Source of the DNA: Paraburkholderia monticola
GTDB lineage: Bacteria > Pseudomonadota > Gammaproteobacteria > Burkholderiales > Burkholderiaceae
DNA length: 64,000 nt
NCBI RefSeq assembly: GCF_001580545.1
Contig: NZ_LRBG01000011.1
Coordinates: forward strand, 124,001-188,000
Direction of reading: 5' to 3'
Made by a program: the position numbers and the translations under genes. This document shows positions 1-9,080 of the stretch, piece after piece. The notes under the pieces are model-generated. The model worked only from the letters and a program-made list of their open reading frames with translations. It did no database searches and had not been told where the DNA came from. The first letter of the stretch is position 1; every line of letters begins with the position of its first letter.

Positions 1-37
1 TGAGCGCCGTTCGCGCCGCCGTCCTGACGAACCTGAT

Positions 38-775
38 TCACTGCTGCACTCCCAGCGCCGCTTTCTGTTTCGCGATCAGCGTGCTGATGCCGTCGTTCGC
101 GAGATCAAGCAGCGCATTCATTTCTTCGCGCGAGAACGGCACGCCTTCCGCGGTACCCTGAATTTCGACGAAGCCGCCCGCGCCGGTCATCACGACGTTC
201 ATGTCGGTGTCGCACTGCGAGTCTTCGTCGTAGTCGAGATCGAGCACCGGCACGCCGTCGTACACGCCGACCGAAATCGCGGCGACGTAATCGGTGATCG
301 GCGAGCTTTCGAGACGGCCAGTGGCGAGCAGCTTTGCGACCGCATCGTGCGCGGCGACGAACGCGCCGGTGATGCTCGCGGTGCGCGTGCCGCCGTCGGC
401 CTGGATCACGTCGCAGTCGAGATTGATCGTGCGTGCGCCGAGCTTCTCGAGATCGAACACCGAGCGCAGCGCCCGGCCGATCAACCGCTGGATTTCCTGC
501 GTGCGGCCGGTCTGCTTGCCGCGCGCGGCTTCGCGGTCGCTGCGCGTATGCGTGGCGCGCGGCAGCATGCCGTATTCGGCGGTGAGCCAACCCTGGCCGC
601 GATCGCGCAGAAACGGCGGCACGCTCTCGCTGACGCTCGCGGTGCAGATCACCTTGGTGTCGCCGAACTCGACCAGCACCGAGCCCTCCGCATGCTTCGT
701 GTAGTGGCGCGTGATGCGCACGTCGCGCAACTGGTTGGGCTGGCGGCCGCTGGGGCGTTGGGTGTCGTTGGTCAT
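38..775 (-). CDS. rph: Ribonuclease PH
   Basis: Phosphorolytic 3'-to-5' exoribonuclease that trims tRNA 3' ends using phosphate. The 245-residue product has the usual family length, with the typical N-terminal block ([13 protein letters not shown]), the arginine-rich central stretch around [16 protein letters not shown] and the [15 protein letters not shown] block near the active site. The open frame continues upstream of the ATG at 773-775, but only this start gives a normal RNase PH N-terminus. It faces away from yicC. In related genomes rdgB commonly follows; only 37 bases remain before the window edge, so this cannot be tested. Confidence 0.96.
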   Translation of the reverse strand: MTNDTQRPSGRQPNQLRDVRITRHYTKHAEGSVLVEFGDTKVICTASVSESVPPFLRDRGQGWLTAEYGMLPRATHTRSDREAARGKQTGRTQEIQRLIGRALRSVFDLEKLGARTINLDCDVIQADGGTRTASITGAFVAAHDAVAKLLATGRLESSPITDYVAAISVGVYDGVPVLDLDYDEDSQCDTDMNVVMTGAGGFVEIQGTAEGVPFSREEMNALLDLANDGISTLIAKQKAALGVQQ

Positions 776-1102
776 GTCGGGGTGGGTCGGGATGGGTCGG
801 AAGAGGGGCGGAGGAAAAACCATAATTTTACCGCCGATCGGATAGGGCGGTCGCCCATACGGCCGAGGCACGAACTTGTGGGCGACGCGCGCGGCGCGAG
901 CACGCATGGGACATCTTGACGACGAGCGCCAATCCATAGCGCTCAAGCGACCGCGTGCCGGGCCGCATCCCTGCTCGCTCGCACGGAGATGCCGACGGCA
1001 AAAATGGGATAATGCCGGTTCCCCGCCCCGCGTCTCGTACACGCCGGGCGATCCGCTTCTCAGGCCATCGTCCAACGCATGGCCGCAATCGCGAGATATA
1101 CG
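776..1102. other. Intergenic region between divergent rph and yicC
   Basis: This 327-bp spacer should hold the divergent promoters of rph and yicC. A GATAAT hexamer at 1008-1013 could be a -10 element for yicC, giving a leader of about 80 bases, but no convincing -35 is visible. Open frames here are continuations of shadow frames and lack ribosome binding sites. Some relatives carry a PP2C phosphatase gene at this spot; none is seen here. Confidence 0.4.
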
Positions 1103-2026
1103 ATGATCTACAGCATGACTGGCTATGCGAGCGCCACGCGCGAGCTCGTGGCGGCTTCGGGCACTGGCGGCGTCAGCGTATCGGTCGAACTGCGCACGGT
1201 GAACTCGCGCTTTCTCGATCTGAACTTCCGCATGCCGGAAGACGTGCGCGTCGTCGAACCGACGCTGCGCGAGATGCTGATGAACAAGCTGTCGCGCGGC
1301 AAGGTCGACATTCGCGTCAATTTGCAGCGCAGCGAGCAGTCGGCGAACGCGGGCGCGATCAATCGCGACGCGCTCGCGCAACTCGCCCAACTCGAACAGA
1401 CGGTACTCGAGACGTTCCCTGAGTCCGGCCGTCTGCGCACCGGTGAAATCCTGCGCTGGCCGGGCGTGCTCGCCGAAAGCGGCATCGCGCCCGAGACGCT
1501 GCGCGACGCGGTGCTCGCATGCGGCAAGCAGGCGATCGCGGACCTGATCGACGTGCGCGCGCGCGAAGGCGCGCAACTCGCGACGATGCTGCTCGCCAAC
1601 GTGACCGAAATGGAGGCGATCGTCACGAAGATCACGCCGCTCGTGCCGGAGCTGATCGCGCGGCATCAGCAGAAGATCGTCGAGCGTCTGCAGGAAGCGC
1701 TCGGCATCGCCGCGCCGGACGCGGCCGCGACGATCGTGTCGCGCGAAGAGATCAACGAGCGGATTCGCCAGGAAGTGACGATGTACGGCATTCGCATCGA
1801 CATCGCCGAAGAGCTGTCGCGCCTCACCGCGCACTTGAACGAGACGCGTCACGTGATCGAGAAGGGCGGCAAGGTCGGCAAGCGGCTCGACTTCATGATG
1901 CAGGAGCTGAACCGCGAAGCGAACACGCTCGGCTCGAAGGCGGCGGCGAAGGAGCTCGCGGATTCGTCGATGACGCTGAAGCTGCTGATCGAACAGATGC
2001 GCGAACAGGTACAGAATCTCGAATAA
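1103..2026 (+). CDS. yicC: YicC family protein (endoribonuclease-like)
   Basis: YicC family protein of 307 residues. E. coli YicC has been linked to RNA turnover. The N-terminus ([11 protein letters not shown]) is the family signature, and the C-terminal part, rich in charged helices with [19 protein letters not shown], is the conserved DUF1732 region. The frame is open upstream, but the ATG at 1103 places the MTGYA motif at residues 4-8, as expected. It is followed after 19 bases by gmk, a conserved arrangement in this group, so the two are probably cotranscribed. Confidence 0.93.
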   Translation: MIYSMTGYASATRELVAASGTGGVSVSVELRTVNSRFLDLNFRMPEDVRVVEPTLREMLMNKLSRGKVDIRVNLQRSEQSANAGAINRDALAQLAQLEQTVLETFPESGRLRTGEILRWPGVLAESGIAPETLRDAVLACGKQAIADLIDVRAREGAQLATMLLANVTEMEAIVTKITPLVPELIARHQQKIVERLQEALGIAAPDAAATIVSREEINERIRQEVTMYGIRIDIAEELSRLTAHLNETRHVIEKGGKVGKRLDFMMQELNREANTLGSKAAAKELADSSMTLKLLIEQMREQVQNLE

Positions 2027-2045
2027 GGCTGGAGCACTACACATC

Positions 2046-2729
2046 ATGACCGACCACCACCCACGCGAAACCGGCGCGCCGCGCCATCCGTACGCCGGCG
2101 CTTATCCCGGCAATCTGTTCATGGTCGTCGCGCCGTCGGGCGCGGGCAAGTCGACGCTCGTGAACGCGCTGCTCGCGGGCGACGACGCGATCCGTCTGTC
2201 GATCTCGTACACGACGCGCCCGCCGCGTCCGAAGGAGCAGGACGGTGAGCACTATCACTTCACGAGCGTCGAAGATTTCATGCAGCGTCACGACGCGGGC
2301 GAGTTCCTCGAAAGCGCGGAAGTGCACGGTAATTACTACGGCACGTCACGCGTGTGGATCGAAGAGCAGATGAAAAACGGCCATGACGTGCTGCTCGAAA
2401 TCGACTGGCAGGGCGCGCAGCAGGTGAAGAAGCAGTTCCACAACGCAGTGGAAATTTTCATTCTGCCGCCGTCGCTCGAAGCGCTCGAAGAGCGTCTGAA
2501 AAAGCGCGGCCAGGACGAGCCGAACGTAATCACGCGACGCCTGCTCGCGGCGGGCGGCGAGATGGCGCACGCGGCCGAAGCGGAGTACGTCGTGATCAAC
2601 GAGAACTTCGATCGCGCGCTCGCCGAACTGCAGTGCCTCGTCGGTGCGACGCGCTCGCGCTTCGCGTCGCAGTACGCGCGTCACACGCAGCTTTTCATGC
2701 AGCTCGGCATCCACTTGCCGCACGCGTGA
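2046..2729 (+). CDS. gmk: Guanylate kinase
   Basis: Phosphorylates GMP to GDP with ATP. The 227-residue product has the P-loop APSGAGKS at residues 29-36, the GMP-binding segment [19 protein letters not shown], and the lid-region motif [12 protein letters not shown]. The N-terminus is about 20 residues longer than E. coli Gmk. The gene lies between yicC and rpoZ, as in E. coli (gmk-rpoZ-spoT) and most beta-proteobacteria. Confidence 0.96.
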   Translation: MTDHHPRETGAPRHPYAGAYPGNLFMVVAPSGAGKSTLVNALLAGDDAIRLSISYTTRPPRPKEQDGEHYHFTSVEDFMQRHDAGEFLESAEVHGNYYGTSRVWIEEQMKNGHDVLLEIDWQGAQQVKKQFHNAVEIFILPPSLEALEERLKKRGQDEPNVITRRLLAAGGEMAHAAEAEYVVINENFDRALAELQCLVGATRSRFASQYARHTQLFMQLGIHLPHA

Positions 2730-2789
2730 GCGCGGCGTGCTGTCAGGCACATAAGGTAGAATAAGCAACATACTGAGAAGGAACCCAAC

Positions 2790-2993
2790 ATGGCCCGCAT
2801 TACCGTCGAAGACTGCCTCAAACAGATCCCGAACCGTTTCGAACTCGCGCTTGCCGCAACCTATCGCGCGCGTCAGCTCGCTCAAGGCCACACGCCGAAG
2901 ATCGAAAGCCGCGACAAGCCCACCGTCCTCGCGCTGCGCGAAATCGCGTCGGGGCAGGTCGGCGTCGAAATGCTGAAGAAGGTGCCGGTCTAA
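2790..2993 (+). CDS. rpoZ: RNA polymerase omega subunit
   Basis: Small subunit of RNA polymerase that assists assembly of beta-prime and takes part in ppGpp binding. The 67-residue product has the standard start [19 protein letters not shown] and the conserved segment RARQLAQG. The ATG is preceded by GAAGGA with good spacing. A TAGAAT sequence about 30 bases upstream could be a -10 element for a promoter inside the gmk-rpoZ gap. It lies just upstream of spoT. Confidence 0.96.
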   Translation: MARITVEDCLKQIPNRFELALAATYRARQLAQGHTPKIESRDKPTVLALREIASGQVGVEMLKKVPV

Positions 2994-3091
2994 GGCGCAC
3001 GTTTTTCGTTTTCGACTTGTCCGGTATTCGCCACACCGGATTGCTCAACGTGCAGAACTGCGTCCAACCCTGACCGCTACCGGAGGCGACT

Positions 3092-5452
3092 ATGAGTGCT
3101 ATCCCGCCCACCGCCACGGAAGCGGAACACGACGCCGACTCACCTTCGTCTGCACGCAAGTACATCGACGCGGTTCTCGAGCAATCGTTTCGCCATCTGT
3201 TTGGGCCTACCGCCACGCCGGAGCAGCCGCGCCGGCATGACGTCGTCTCCATCGCCAATCTGACGTCCGCGCTGTCCGGCTATCTGCAGCCGGAAGAGAT
3301 CAAGGACATCAAGGCGGCGTTTCACTTCAGCGACGAAGCCCACCTCGGCCAGTATCGCCAGAGCGGCGAGCCTTACATCACGCACCCGGTCGCCGTCGCG
3401 GAAATCTGCGCGGGCTGGAATCTCGACGCCCAGGCGATCATGGCGGCGCTCCTGCACGACGTGATGGAAGACCAGGGCGTGACCAAGGCGGAGCTCGCCG
3501 AGCGCTTCGGCGCGAAGGTGGCGGAACTGGTCGACGGGTTGTCCAAGCTGGACAAGATGGAGTTTCGCAATCGCGAGGAAGCGCAGGCGGAAAACTTCCG
3601 CAAGATGCTGCTCGCGATGGCGCGCGACGTGCGTGTGATCCTCGTGAAACTCGCCGACCGGCTGCACAACATGCGCACGCTCGGCGCGGTGCCGCCGGAG
3701 AAACGTCGCCGCGTCGCCCGCGAAACGCTCGACATTTACGCGCCGATCGCCCACCGGCTCGGGTTGAACAACACCTATCGCGAGCTGCAGGACCTCAGCT
3801 TCGCGAACTTCAACCCGCACCGATACGCGACGCTCGAAAAAGCTGTCAAGGCCGCGCGCGGCAATCGTCGCGAGGTGGTCGGCAAGATTCTCGAATCGGT
3901 GCAGCGCGCGATCGCGGACGCCAAGCTCGACGCCGAAGTCACCGGTCGCGAGAAAACCATCTTCAGCATCTACAAGAAGATGCGCGACAAGCAGTTGTCG
4001 TTCTCGCAGGTGCTCGACGTGTACGGTTTTCGCGTGGTCGTCGAGAGCGCGCTCGAGTGCTATACCTGCATCGGCGCGCTCCATGCGCTTTTCAAGCCAG
4101 TGCCGGGCAAATTCAAGGATTACATCGCGATCCCGAAGGTGAACGGCTATCAATCGCTGCACACCACGCTTGTCGGGCCGTTCGGTGCGCCGATCGAGTT
4201 TCAGGTGCGCACGCGCAAGATGCACGAGATCGCCGAGGCGGGTGTCGCCGCGCACTGGCTGTACAAGAACGGCAGCGCGGATCTGAACGACGTCCAGAAG
4301 CGCGCGCACCAGTGGCTGAAGTCGCTGCTCGACATTCAGAGCGAAGCGGGCGATTCGAGCGAATTCCTCGAGCACGTGAAGATCGACCTGTTCCCGGACG
4401 CGGTCTACGTGTTCACGCCGAAGTCGAAGATCATGGCGCTGCCGCGCGGTGCCACCGCGCTCGACTTCGCGTATTCGATCCACAGCGACCTCGGCAACCA
4501 GTGCGTCGCGGTGAAGATCAACAACGAGCTGTTGCCGTTGCGTACCGAGCTGAAGAGCGGCGACATCGTCGAAGTCATTACGGCGCCGTATTCGAAGCCG
4601 AACCCCGCATGGCTCGGCTTCGTGCGCAGCGGCAAGGCGCGCTCGGCGATCCGTCATTATCTGAAGACGATGCGGCTGAACGAGTCGGTGCAGCTAGGCG
4701 AGCGCCTCGTTGATCAGGCGTTGAAGGGCTATGGCCTCGCGCTATCGGACGTGACGCCGGAAGCGTGGGAAAAGCTCGTGCAGTGGACGGGCAACAAGAA
4801 CCGTCAGGAAATTTTCGCGGACATCGGCCTCGGGCGGCGCGTCGCCGCGGTGATGGCCAAGCGCATCGAAGTGTTGATGAGCGGGCGCGCCGACGACGAC
4901 GACGGTTCGCGCTCCGAGCACGGTTCGGCGCCGCATGCGCCGCCGGTCGTTATCACCGGCACCGAAGGCATGTCGGTGCAGCTGTCCGCGTGCTGCCGTC
5001 CGATTCCCGGCGACGACATCATGGGCTATATCGGCATTGGCCTCGGCATGGCGATCCATACCACCGACTGTCGCGTCGCGCAGCGTATCCATCGGCGTGA
5101 TCCGGGTCGCTGGATCGACGTCGCGTGGGCACCGCAGCCGGGGCGTCTGTTCGATGTCGCGGTGAAGGTGCTGGTCAAGAACACCAAGGGCGTGTTTGCC
5201 CGCGTGGCGGCCGATATCACGTCGGCGGATGCGAACATCGTTCATATCGCGATGGACGAAGATCTGTCACAGGAATCCACGGTTCTGCGCTTCGTGATTC
5301 AGGTCAGCGACCGTGTGCATCTGGCCAATGTGATGCGCCGCGTACGTACGAATCCCGATGTGATGCGTATCGCGCGTGAGCGGCCGAGCGAAGAGGGGCA
5401 TCACCGCCACGAAGGTGGGATGCGCATCGATCGCGAGCGCGCTGACTACTGA
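3092..5452 (+). CDS. spoT: Bifunctional (p)ppGpp synthetase/hydrolase
   Basis: Makes and degrades the stringent-response alarmone (p)ppGpp. The 786-residue product has the complete Rel/Spo layout: an N-terminal HD hydrolase domain with HD at residues 122-123 (HDVMED), a synthetase domain with DVYGFRVVV and GKFKDYIAIPKVNGYQSLH, a TGS domain beginning around FTPKSKIMALP, and a C-terminal ACT domain (DVAVKVLVKNTKGVFARV). The intact HD motif shows hydrolase activity is likely. The ATG at 3092 follows GGAGG at good distance. It ends the yicC-gmk-rpoZ-spoT series. Confidence 0.96.
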   Translation: MSAIPPTATEAEHDADSPSSARKYIDAVLEQSFRHLFGPTATPEQPRRHDVVSIANLTSALSGYLQPEEIKDIKAAFHFSDEAHLGQYRQSGEPYITHPVAVAEICAGWNLDAQAIMAALLHDVMEDQGVTKAELAERFGAKVAELVDGLSKLDKMEFRNREEAQAENFRKMLLAMARDVRVILVKLADRLHNMRTLGAVPPEKRRRVARETLDIYAPIAHRLGLNNTYRELQDLSFANFNPHRYATLEKAVKAARGNRREVVGKILESVQRAIADAKLDAEVTGREKTIFSIYKKMRDKQLSFSQVLDVYGFRVVVESALECYTCIGALHALFKPVPGKFKDYIAIPKVNGYQSLHTTLVGPFGAPIEFQVRTRKMHEIAEAGVAAHWLYKNGSADLNDVQKRAHQWLKSLLDIQSEAGDSSEFLEHVKIDLFPDAVYVFTPKSKIMALPRGATALDFAYSIHSDLGNQCVAVKINNELLPLRTELKSGDIVEVITAPYSKPNPAWLGFVRSGKARSAIRHYLKTMRLNESVQLGERLVDQALKGYGLALSDVTPEAWEKLVQWTGNKNRQEIFADIGLGRRVAAVMAKRIEVLMSGRADDDDGSRSEHGSAPHAPPVVITGTEGMSVQLSACCRPIPGDDIMGYIGIGLGMAIHTTDCRVAQRIHRRDPGRWIDVAWAPQPGRLFDVAVKVLVKNTKGVFARVAADITSADANIVHIAMDEDLSQESTVLRFVIQVSDRVHLANVMRRVRTNPDVMRIARERPSEEGHHRHEGGMRIDRERADY

Positions 5453-5573
5453 GCGGCTTCTGACTGGGCGTCGACGCGGTTTTGACCGGCGCATCGCGCC
5501 AGCCAGGCATCTTTCGTGCGGCTCAGGATACAACGGAAGGCAAGTCTCACCTGAACTTCAGGGAGAAACGCAG

Positions 5574-6059
5574 ATGAACGTATCCGACCTCACTGGCGTG
5601 GCGCTCGATTACTGGGTGGCGCGCAGCCTGCACGAATTCGTGCGCGAAATCTACTTTACCGATAGTGGCGAGACCGTCTCGATCCGCGGCAACGATCGCG
5701 GTCGTCCGTGGGACGGCCGCTTCACGCCTTCCGTGTCATGGGAGACGGCTGCGGTCGTGCTCGAGCGTGCGCGGCGGCTCGACGTGCGCGAGCAGGACGA
5801 GGGCGGTGCGGTATGCGTCGCGGAGTTCGTCGGTGGGCATCGCGCCGTGGAAGGGCGGGGGGAGTCGCTTCGGATCGCCGTGCTGCGAGCCTTCGTCGCG
5901 AGCCATTTCGGCGACACCGTCGACGACGTGCTGCGCGAGCGCCAGGCACTGACCGGCATGCGGGCCGAGACGATCAGCGAGCAAACGGTGGACGGCGTCC
6001 TGGAGGACTTGCCGCACCCGGACGGACAGATTGGGGATATTCAGTCACCGCCGCGATGA
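5574..6059 (+). CDS. DUF2591 (phage NinX-like) family protein
   Basis: 161-residue protein of unknown function. The N-terminus MNVSDLTGVALDYWVAR and the later FTPS and LRAFVASHFGD blocks fit the DUF2591 family, best known from lambdoid phages. The ATG at 5574 follows AGGGAGAAACGCAG and is chosen over further-upstream in-frame codons. It sits alone between spoT and the tRNA-Arg pair with no other phage gene nearby, so it is probably a domesticated, monogenic acquisition. The family assignment is from remembered motifs, not a search. Confidence 0.75.
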   Translation: MNVSDLTGVALDYWVARSLHEFVREIYFTDSGETVSIRGNDRGRPWDGRFTPSVSWETAAVVLERARRLDVREQDEGGAVCVAEFVGGHRAVEGRGESLRIAVLRAFVASHFGDTVDDVLRERQALTGMRAETISEQTVDGVLEDLPHPDGQIGDIQSPPR

Positions 6060-6093
6060 GTTGCTCGCGCGCGGGCAGCGCAGAGTGCGTCCG

Positions 6094-6127
6094 AAAAGAC
6101 AAAGGGCCTTCCGATTGGAAGGCCCTT
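6094..6127 (-). terminator. Rho-independent terminator of the tRNA-Arg pair
   Basis: A perfect 11-bp stem (6102-6112 with 6117-6127) closed by a 4-base loop lies directly after the downstream tRNA-Arg gene. Read on the minus strand it is followed by U-rich sequence (UUUGUCUUUU). Confidence 0.8.
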
Positions 6128-6133
6128 CATGGG

Positions 6134-6210
6134 TGGTGCGGCTGGCAGGATTCGAACCCACGACCCCTTGGTTCGTAGCCAAGTACTCTATCCAACTGAG
6201 CTACAGCCGC
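6134..6210 (-). tRNA. tRNA-Arg (anticodon ACG), copy 2
   Basis: 77 bases including encoded CCA. The acceptor arms GCGGCTG and CAGCCGC pair fully. The anticodon arm CTTGG-CTACGAA-CCAAG gives anticodon ACG, reading arginine CGU/CGC/CGA after A34-to-inosine editing. The T loop TTCGAAT is canonical. The discriminator base is A. Confidence 0.96.
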
Positions 6211-6285
6211 ACGCAAAACGGTGATGCTTACTGCAAAAACCGGTAAAAACCTGAGAACTCCCGGCAGGGAAACCCTCGAATAAGG

Positions 6286-6362
6286 TGGCGCGGCTGGCAG
6301 GATTCGAACCCACGACCCCTTGGTTCGTAGCCAAGTACTCTATCCAACTGAGCTACAGCCGC
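6286..6362 (-). tRNA. tRNA-Arg (anticodon ACG), copy 1
   Basis: 77 bases including CCA. It matches the neighbouring copy except for the discriminator base, which is G here and A in the other gene. The two genes are 75 bases apart on the same strand and are probably transcribed together toward the terminator at 6094-6127. Confidence 0.96.
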
Positions 6363-6485
6363 ACACAGAAACGAGATTATAGCCAACAGATTTGAGAAAT
6401 GGAAGCCCATCACGGCGATTTGTGTCGCGGGCCCGATCGTGTAACCTCTTATGAGGTTGTTGCTAGCTGCTGTTACTGGATCATT

Positions 6486-7055
6486 ATGAACAAGGCCTTT
6501 GTCAAAGAGTCGAGCGAAGAGAGCGATGACGATCTCGACGTCGCTCAGCCCGACGTGCCCGCGGGCACCAAAAACTACATGACTCCCGCCGGTCATCGGC
6601 GTATGCGCGATGAGTTGTTGCATCTGATCGATGCCGAGCGGCCCGAGGTGGTCAAACTCGTGTCGTGGGCGGCCTCGAACGGCGACCGCTCGGAGAATGG
6701 CGACTACATCTACGGCAAACGCCGGCTGCGCGAAATCGACCGTCGCATCCGCTTTCTGACCAAGCGGCTGGATCTGGCCGAGGTTGTCGATAGCAGTCGG
6801 CAGGAAAACGTCGATCAGGTGTTCTTCGGCGCGACGGTCGACTACGCGACTGAGGATGGCGAAGAGCATAAGGTGACGATCGTCGGTATCGACGAGGTCG
6901 ATCTGGACGTCGGACACGTGAGCTGGATCTCGCCGATTGCGCGCGCGCTGCTGAAGGCGAAAGTCGGAGATACGGTCACGCTATTCACGCCTGCCGGTCC
7001 GCAGCCGATCGATATTCTCGACGTCAAGTATCCGTCGCGCGATACCGGCGGTTGA
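6486..7055 (+). CDS. greB: Transcription elongation factor GreB
   Basis: Rescues backtracked RNA polymerase by stimulating transcript cleavage. The 189-residue product has an acidic N-terminal tail of about 30 residues (ESSEESDDDLDVAQ), then the coiled-coil domain beginning NYMTPAGHRRMRDEL, with the acidic tip region NGDRSENGDYIYGKRRLREIDRR, and the C-terminal FKBP-like domain ending GPQPIDILDVKYP. It is longer than E. coli GreB mainly because of the N-terminal tail. The ATG at 6486 opens MNKAFVKES; the frame upstream shows no ribosome binding site. Confidence 0.93.
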   Translation: MNKAFVKESSEESDDDLDVAQPDVPAGTKNYMTPAGHRRMRDELLHLIDAERPEVVKLVSWAASNGDRSENGDYIYGKRRLREIDRRIRFLTKRLDLAEVVDSSRQENVDQVFFGATVDYATEDGEEHKVTIVGIDEVDLDVGHVSWISPIARALLKAKVGDTVTLFTPAGPQPIDILDVKYPSRDTGG

Positions 7056-7086
7056 CCCACGGCGGATCGCAAGTCCCGGGTATAAA

Positions 7087-7110
7087 AAAGGCGCCGCGAG
7101 CGGCGCCTTT
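7087..7110. terminator. Bidirectional terminator between greB and the porin gene
   Basis: Perfect 10-bp GC-rich stem (7087-7096 with 7101-7110), CGAG tetraloop, with A-run on one side and T-run on the other, placed between convergent genes. Confidence 0.85.
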
Positions 7111-7141
7111 GCGACTGCTAATACTCTGCAGCGCTGTGAGC

Positions 7142-8305
7142 TTAGAAGCGGTGACGCAAACCTGCCGTCACGGCGACTTGCTTGTTGTTGCCCGAAGCGT
7201 TGCCCACGCCATTGATGTAGGCAGGGACGATCGAGTCTTCGTTTGCAGCCTGATACACGCCTTGCAGGTACACGTCGGTACGCTTGGACAATGCGTACGC
7301 GGTTTGCAGATCGACCTGGTTCCAGTGAATGTGCTGGCTGGACAGGTTCGCGCGGGTGTACGTGTACGCAGCGGCAATGCTGAGGGCCGGCGTCAGGGCG
7401 TAACGAGCGTTGCCCTCGAAGTTCTGGAACTGGGCGCTGTTGCTCGGGAGGCCGATGCCACCCGAGATGCCCGATGCGGCCTGGCTGATGCCGGCGAGGC
7501 CATGCAGGTTCGTCTGCGAATACACGAGGCCGACCGTTGCCGGGCCGAACGCGTAGTTGGCGCCTGCGCCCCACGTTTGCTGACGTTGCGCGAAGAACGT
7601 GTTGTCGCCCGATACCGCGCCGCCCGAATTGAATGCTGCGGCCGCGCTGGTCGAGCCGTTTGCGTTCAGTTGCATGTATGCGGCGGCGAGGTTCAGGCCG
7701 CCCCAGTTGTACGATGCGCCCGCACTGTATGCACGGTTGTTCGCGAAGCCGGCAGCCTGGTTCGAAAAGCCGTACAACGCGCCGAACTTGAAGCCGCCGT
7801 AGTTCGCGCTTTGGTACTTGGCCGAGTTGTTGATACGGAACGAGTTGTTCAGGTTGTCGTTGTCGAACGGGTGTGCGAATTGCGTGCCGCCGTACTGTGT
7901 GCCGGTCAGCGCCAACGGGGCGACGTAGTCGACCACGCTGTCATATTGACGGCCCAGCGTGACAGCGCCGAACTGGTCACTCGACAGACCGACGAACGCT
8001 TGCCGGCCGAACATACGGCTGTTCTGCTTGAGCGTGCCGTCGTTGATGCCGAAGCCGTTTTCCAACGTGAAGATGGCCTTCAGACCGCCACCGAGATCTT
8101 CAGCGCCACGCAGGCCCCAACGGCTGCCGTTCACCGAGCCACTGGTCATTGCCACGTTGGCGCCGTGCTGGGTGGCACTCACCCGTTGGTTATTCGTATA
8201 GGTGATGCCGGCGTCGATCAAGCCATACAACGTTACGCTGCTTTGCGCGTGCGCTGCCGTTACAAACACGCCCGACAGGGCTGCGACCATGAGTGTCTTC
8301 TTCAT
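7142..8305 (-). CDS. OmpC-type general porin
   Basis: Outer-membrane trimeric porin of 387 residues. A signal peptide (MKKTLMVAALSGVFVTAAHA) precedes the mature start QSSVTLYGLID, which is the hallmark of Burkholderia porins. The chain ends in RHRF, with the terminal phenylalanine needed for BAM-dependent insertion. Repeated amphipathic beta-strand segments such as GLRGAEDLGGGLKAIF (loop/strand region) run through the chain. It is a single-gene unit convergent with greB. Substrate preference cannot be told from sequence. Confidence 0.95.
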   Translation of the reverse strand: MKKTLMVAALSGVFVTAAHAQSSVTLYGLIDAGITYTNNQRVSATQHGANVAMTSGSVNGSRWGLRGAEDLGGGLKAIFTLENGFGINDGTLKQNSRMFGRQAFVGLSSDQFGAVTLGRQYDSVVDYVAPLALTGTQYGGTQFAHPFDNDNLNNSFRINNSAKYQSANYGGFKFGALYGFSNQAAGFANNRAYSAGASYNWGGLNLAAAYMQLNANGSTSAAAAFNSGGAVSGDNTFFAQRQQTWGAGANYAFGPATVGLVYSQTNLHGLAGISQAASGISGGIGLPSNSAQFQNFEGNARYALTPALSIAAAYTYTRANLSSQHIHWNQVDLQTAYALSKRTDVYLQGVYQAANEDSIVPAYINGVGNASGNNKQVAVTAGLRHRF

Positions 8306-8686
8306 TGCTATAACTCCAGGAGCGAGAGAGGTATAAAACCCTGCTTAGGAGACCTTCACGCGATTGCTGCGAGAAGCGGATTCCGCGTGAGAAGCGCGCT
8401 GACCAGATTCGCGCCGGTTTCCGATTAGGCAGAGTGTAGAGAGACACTTCCAGGAGATGGCGTTCCGATTCGCGCAATAAAGTATTACGCGGCGAGAAAC
8501 GATCGGTGAGGGCCATTCGAGCCTTATGTATAAAGGCTTTGCGTCCGAGTCGATGGATCAGTCGGTGGAATTTTCGTGACGTGCGTTGCTGATTCGCTAC
8601 ACAGAACGACGCGAAAAAACGACGGGGAAAAATGCGAAAAAGCGATTGTTGTTATTGCGGCAATAGACGATTGTTAATAATGTGAA
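8306..8686. other. Porin upstream region, no gene recognised
   Basis: This AT-richer stretch should contain the porin promoter (minus strand). A GGAG ribosome binding site lies just before the porin ATG. The right half is strongly AT-rich and leads into the small-RNA candidate promoter. No coding potential with a ribosome binding site was found. Confidence 0.4.
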
Positions 8687-8715
8687 TAATTGAAATTGCA
8701 TAAGGCCGCTATACT
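8687..8715 (+). promoter_or_regulatory. Candidate sigma-70 promoter of small RNA
   Basis: TAATTG (8687-8692) and TATACT (8710-8715) are separated by exactly 17 bp in an AT-rich context. The predicted start point, about 8722, coincides with the first base of the first hairpin of the downstream RNA candidate. Confidence 0.5.
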
Positions 8716-8721
8716 GTAGTT

Positions 8722-8803
8722 TCTGCTTTCCGAAGCAGACTTTTTCTTGACGAAAAAGATCTCCAAACCTTTGTCGGCGCGACCTTCCAGTCGCGCTTTT
8801 TTT
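8722..8803 (+). ncRNA. Candidate small RNA, about 82 nt, three hairpins
   Basis: Three consecutive perfect hairpins lie in an otherwise gene-free region. Stem 1 is 7 bp (8722-8728 with 8733-8739). Stem 2 is 7 bp (8740-8746 with 8752-8758). Stem 3 is a GC-rich 7-bp terminator stem (8777-8783 with 8790-8796) followed by seven T residues. No open frame begins in the next several hundred bases on this strand, so a riboswitch or leader role is less likely than an independent RNA. No family match is claimed. Confidence 0.55.
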
Positions 8804-8831
8804 ATGTGCTGATGCCTCGTCGCGGATTGAT

Positions 8832-9080
8832 CTAGTGAGCGGGCGCGGTACCTTCAGCGTCGTCCCAGTCCGCGGGGGCGGAGACGCTCCAGTCTTCCAT
8901 CACGTAGCGGCGCGCATCCATCGGCGAGGAGAGCAGGTTCTGCCAGTGATCTCCGTGCCACATCGGATCGAAATCGAAAACGGGAGTTGAATCCGTGACT
9001 CGTGCGGGCTGATCGGGTACGACCTTTGCATGTGAATGAGTGAGCCAGGCGACGAGACGGCGAATTTCACGGAACAGCAT
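8832..9080 (-). CDS. Hypothetical small protein, 82 aa
   Basis: Function unknown. The start at 9080 is supported by an optimal AGGAGG ribosome binding site six bases before the ATG, so the longer reading from 9167 is rejected. The product begins with a basic amphipathic stretch (MLFREIRRLVAWLTHSHAK) and continues as a polar, tryptophan-containing, acidic chain ending DWDDAEGTAPAH. No signal peptide or known domain is recognised. It stands alone between the sRNA candidate and cspA. Confidence 0.65.
   Translation of the reverse strand: MLFREIRRLVAWLTHSHAKVVPDQPARVTDSTPVFDFDPMWHGDHWQNLLSSPMDARRYVMEDWSVSAPADWDDAEGTAPAH

Noticed and set aside
38..2047. 669-codon minus-strand frame extending rph across yicC
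   Set aside because: The RNase PH N-terminus is clear at 775; upstream of it the frame only reads antisense to yicC.
3140..4657. 505-codon minus-strand open frame opposite spoT
   Set aside because: Shadow frame without motif support.
8777..8803. Treating this hairpin as a terminator of the porin or small gene
   Set aside because: Orientation is wrong: its T-run is on the plus strand, while both neighbours are read from the minus strand.
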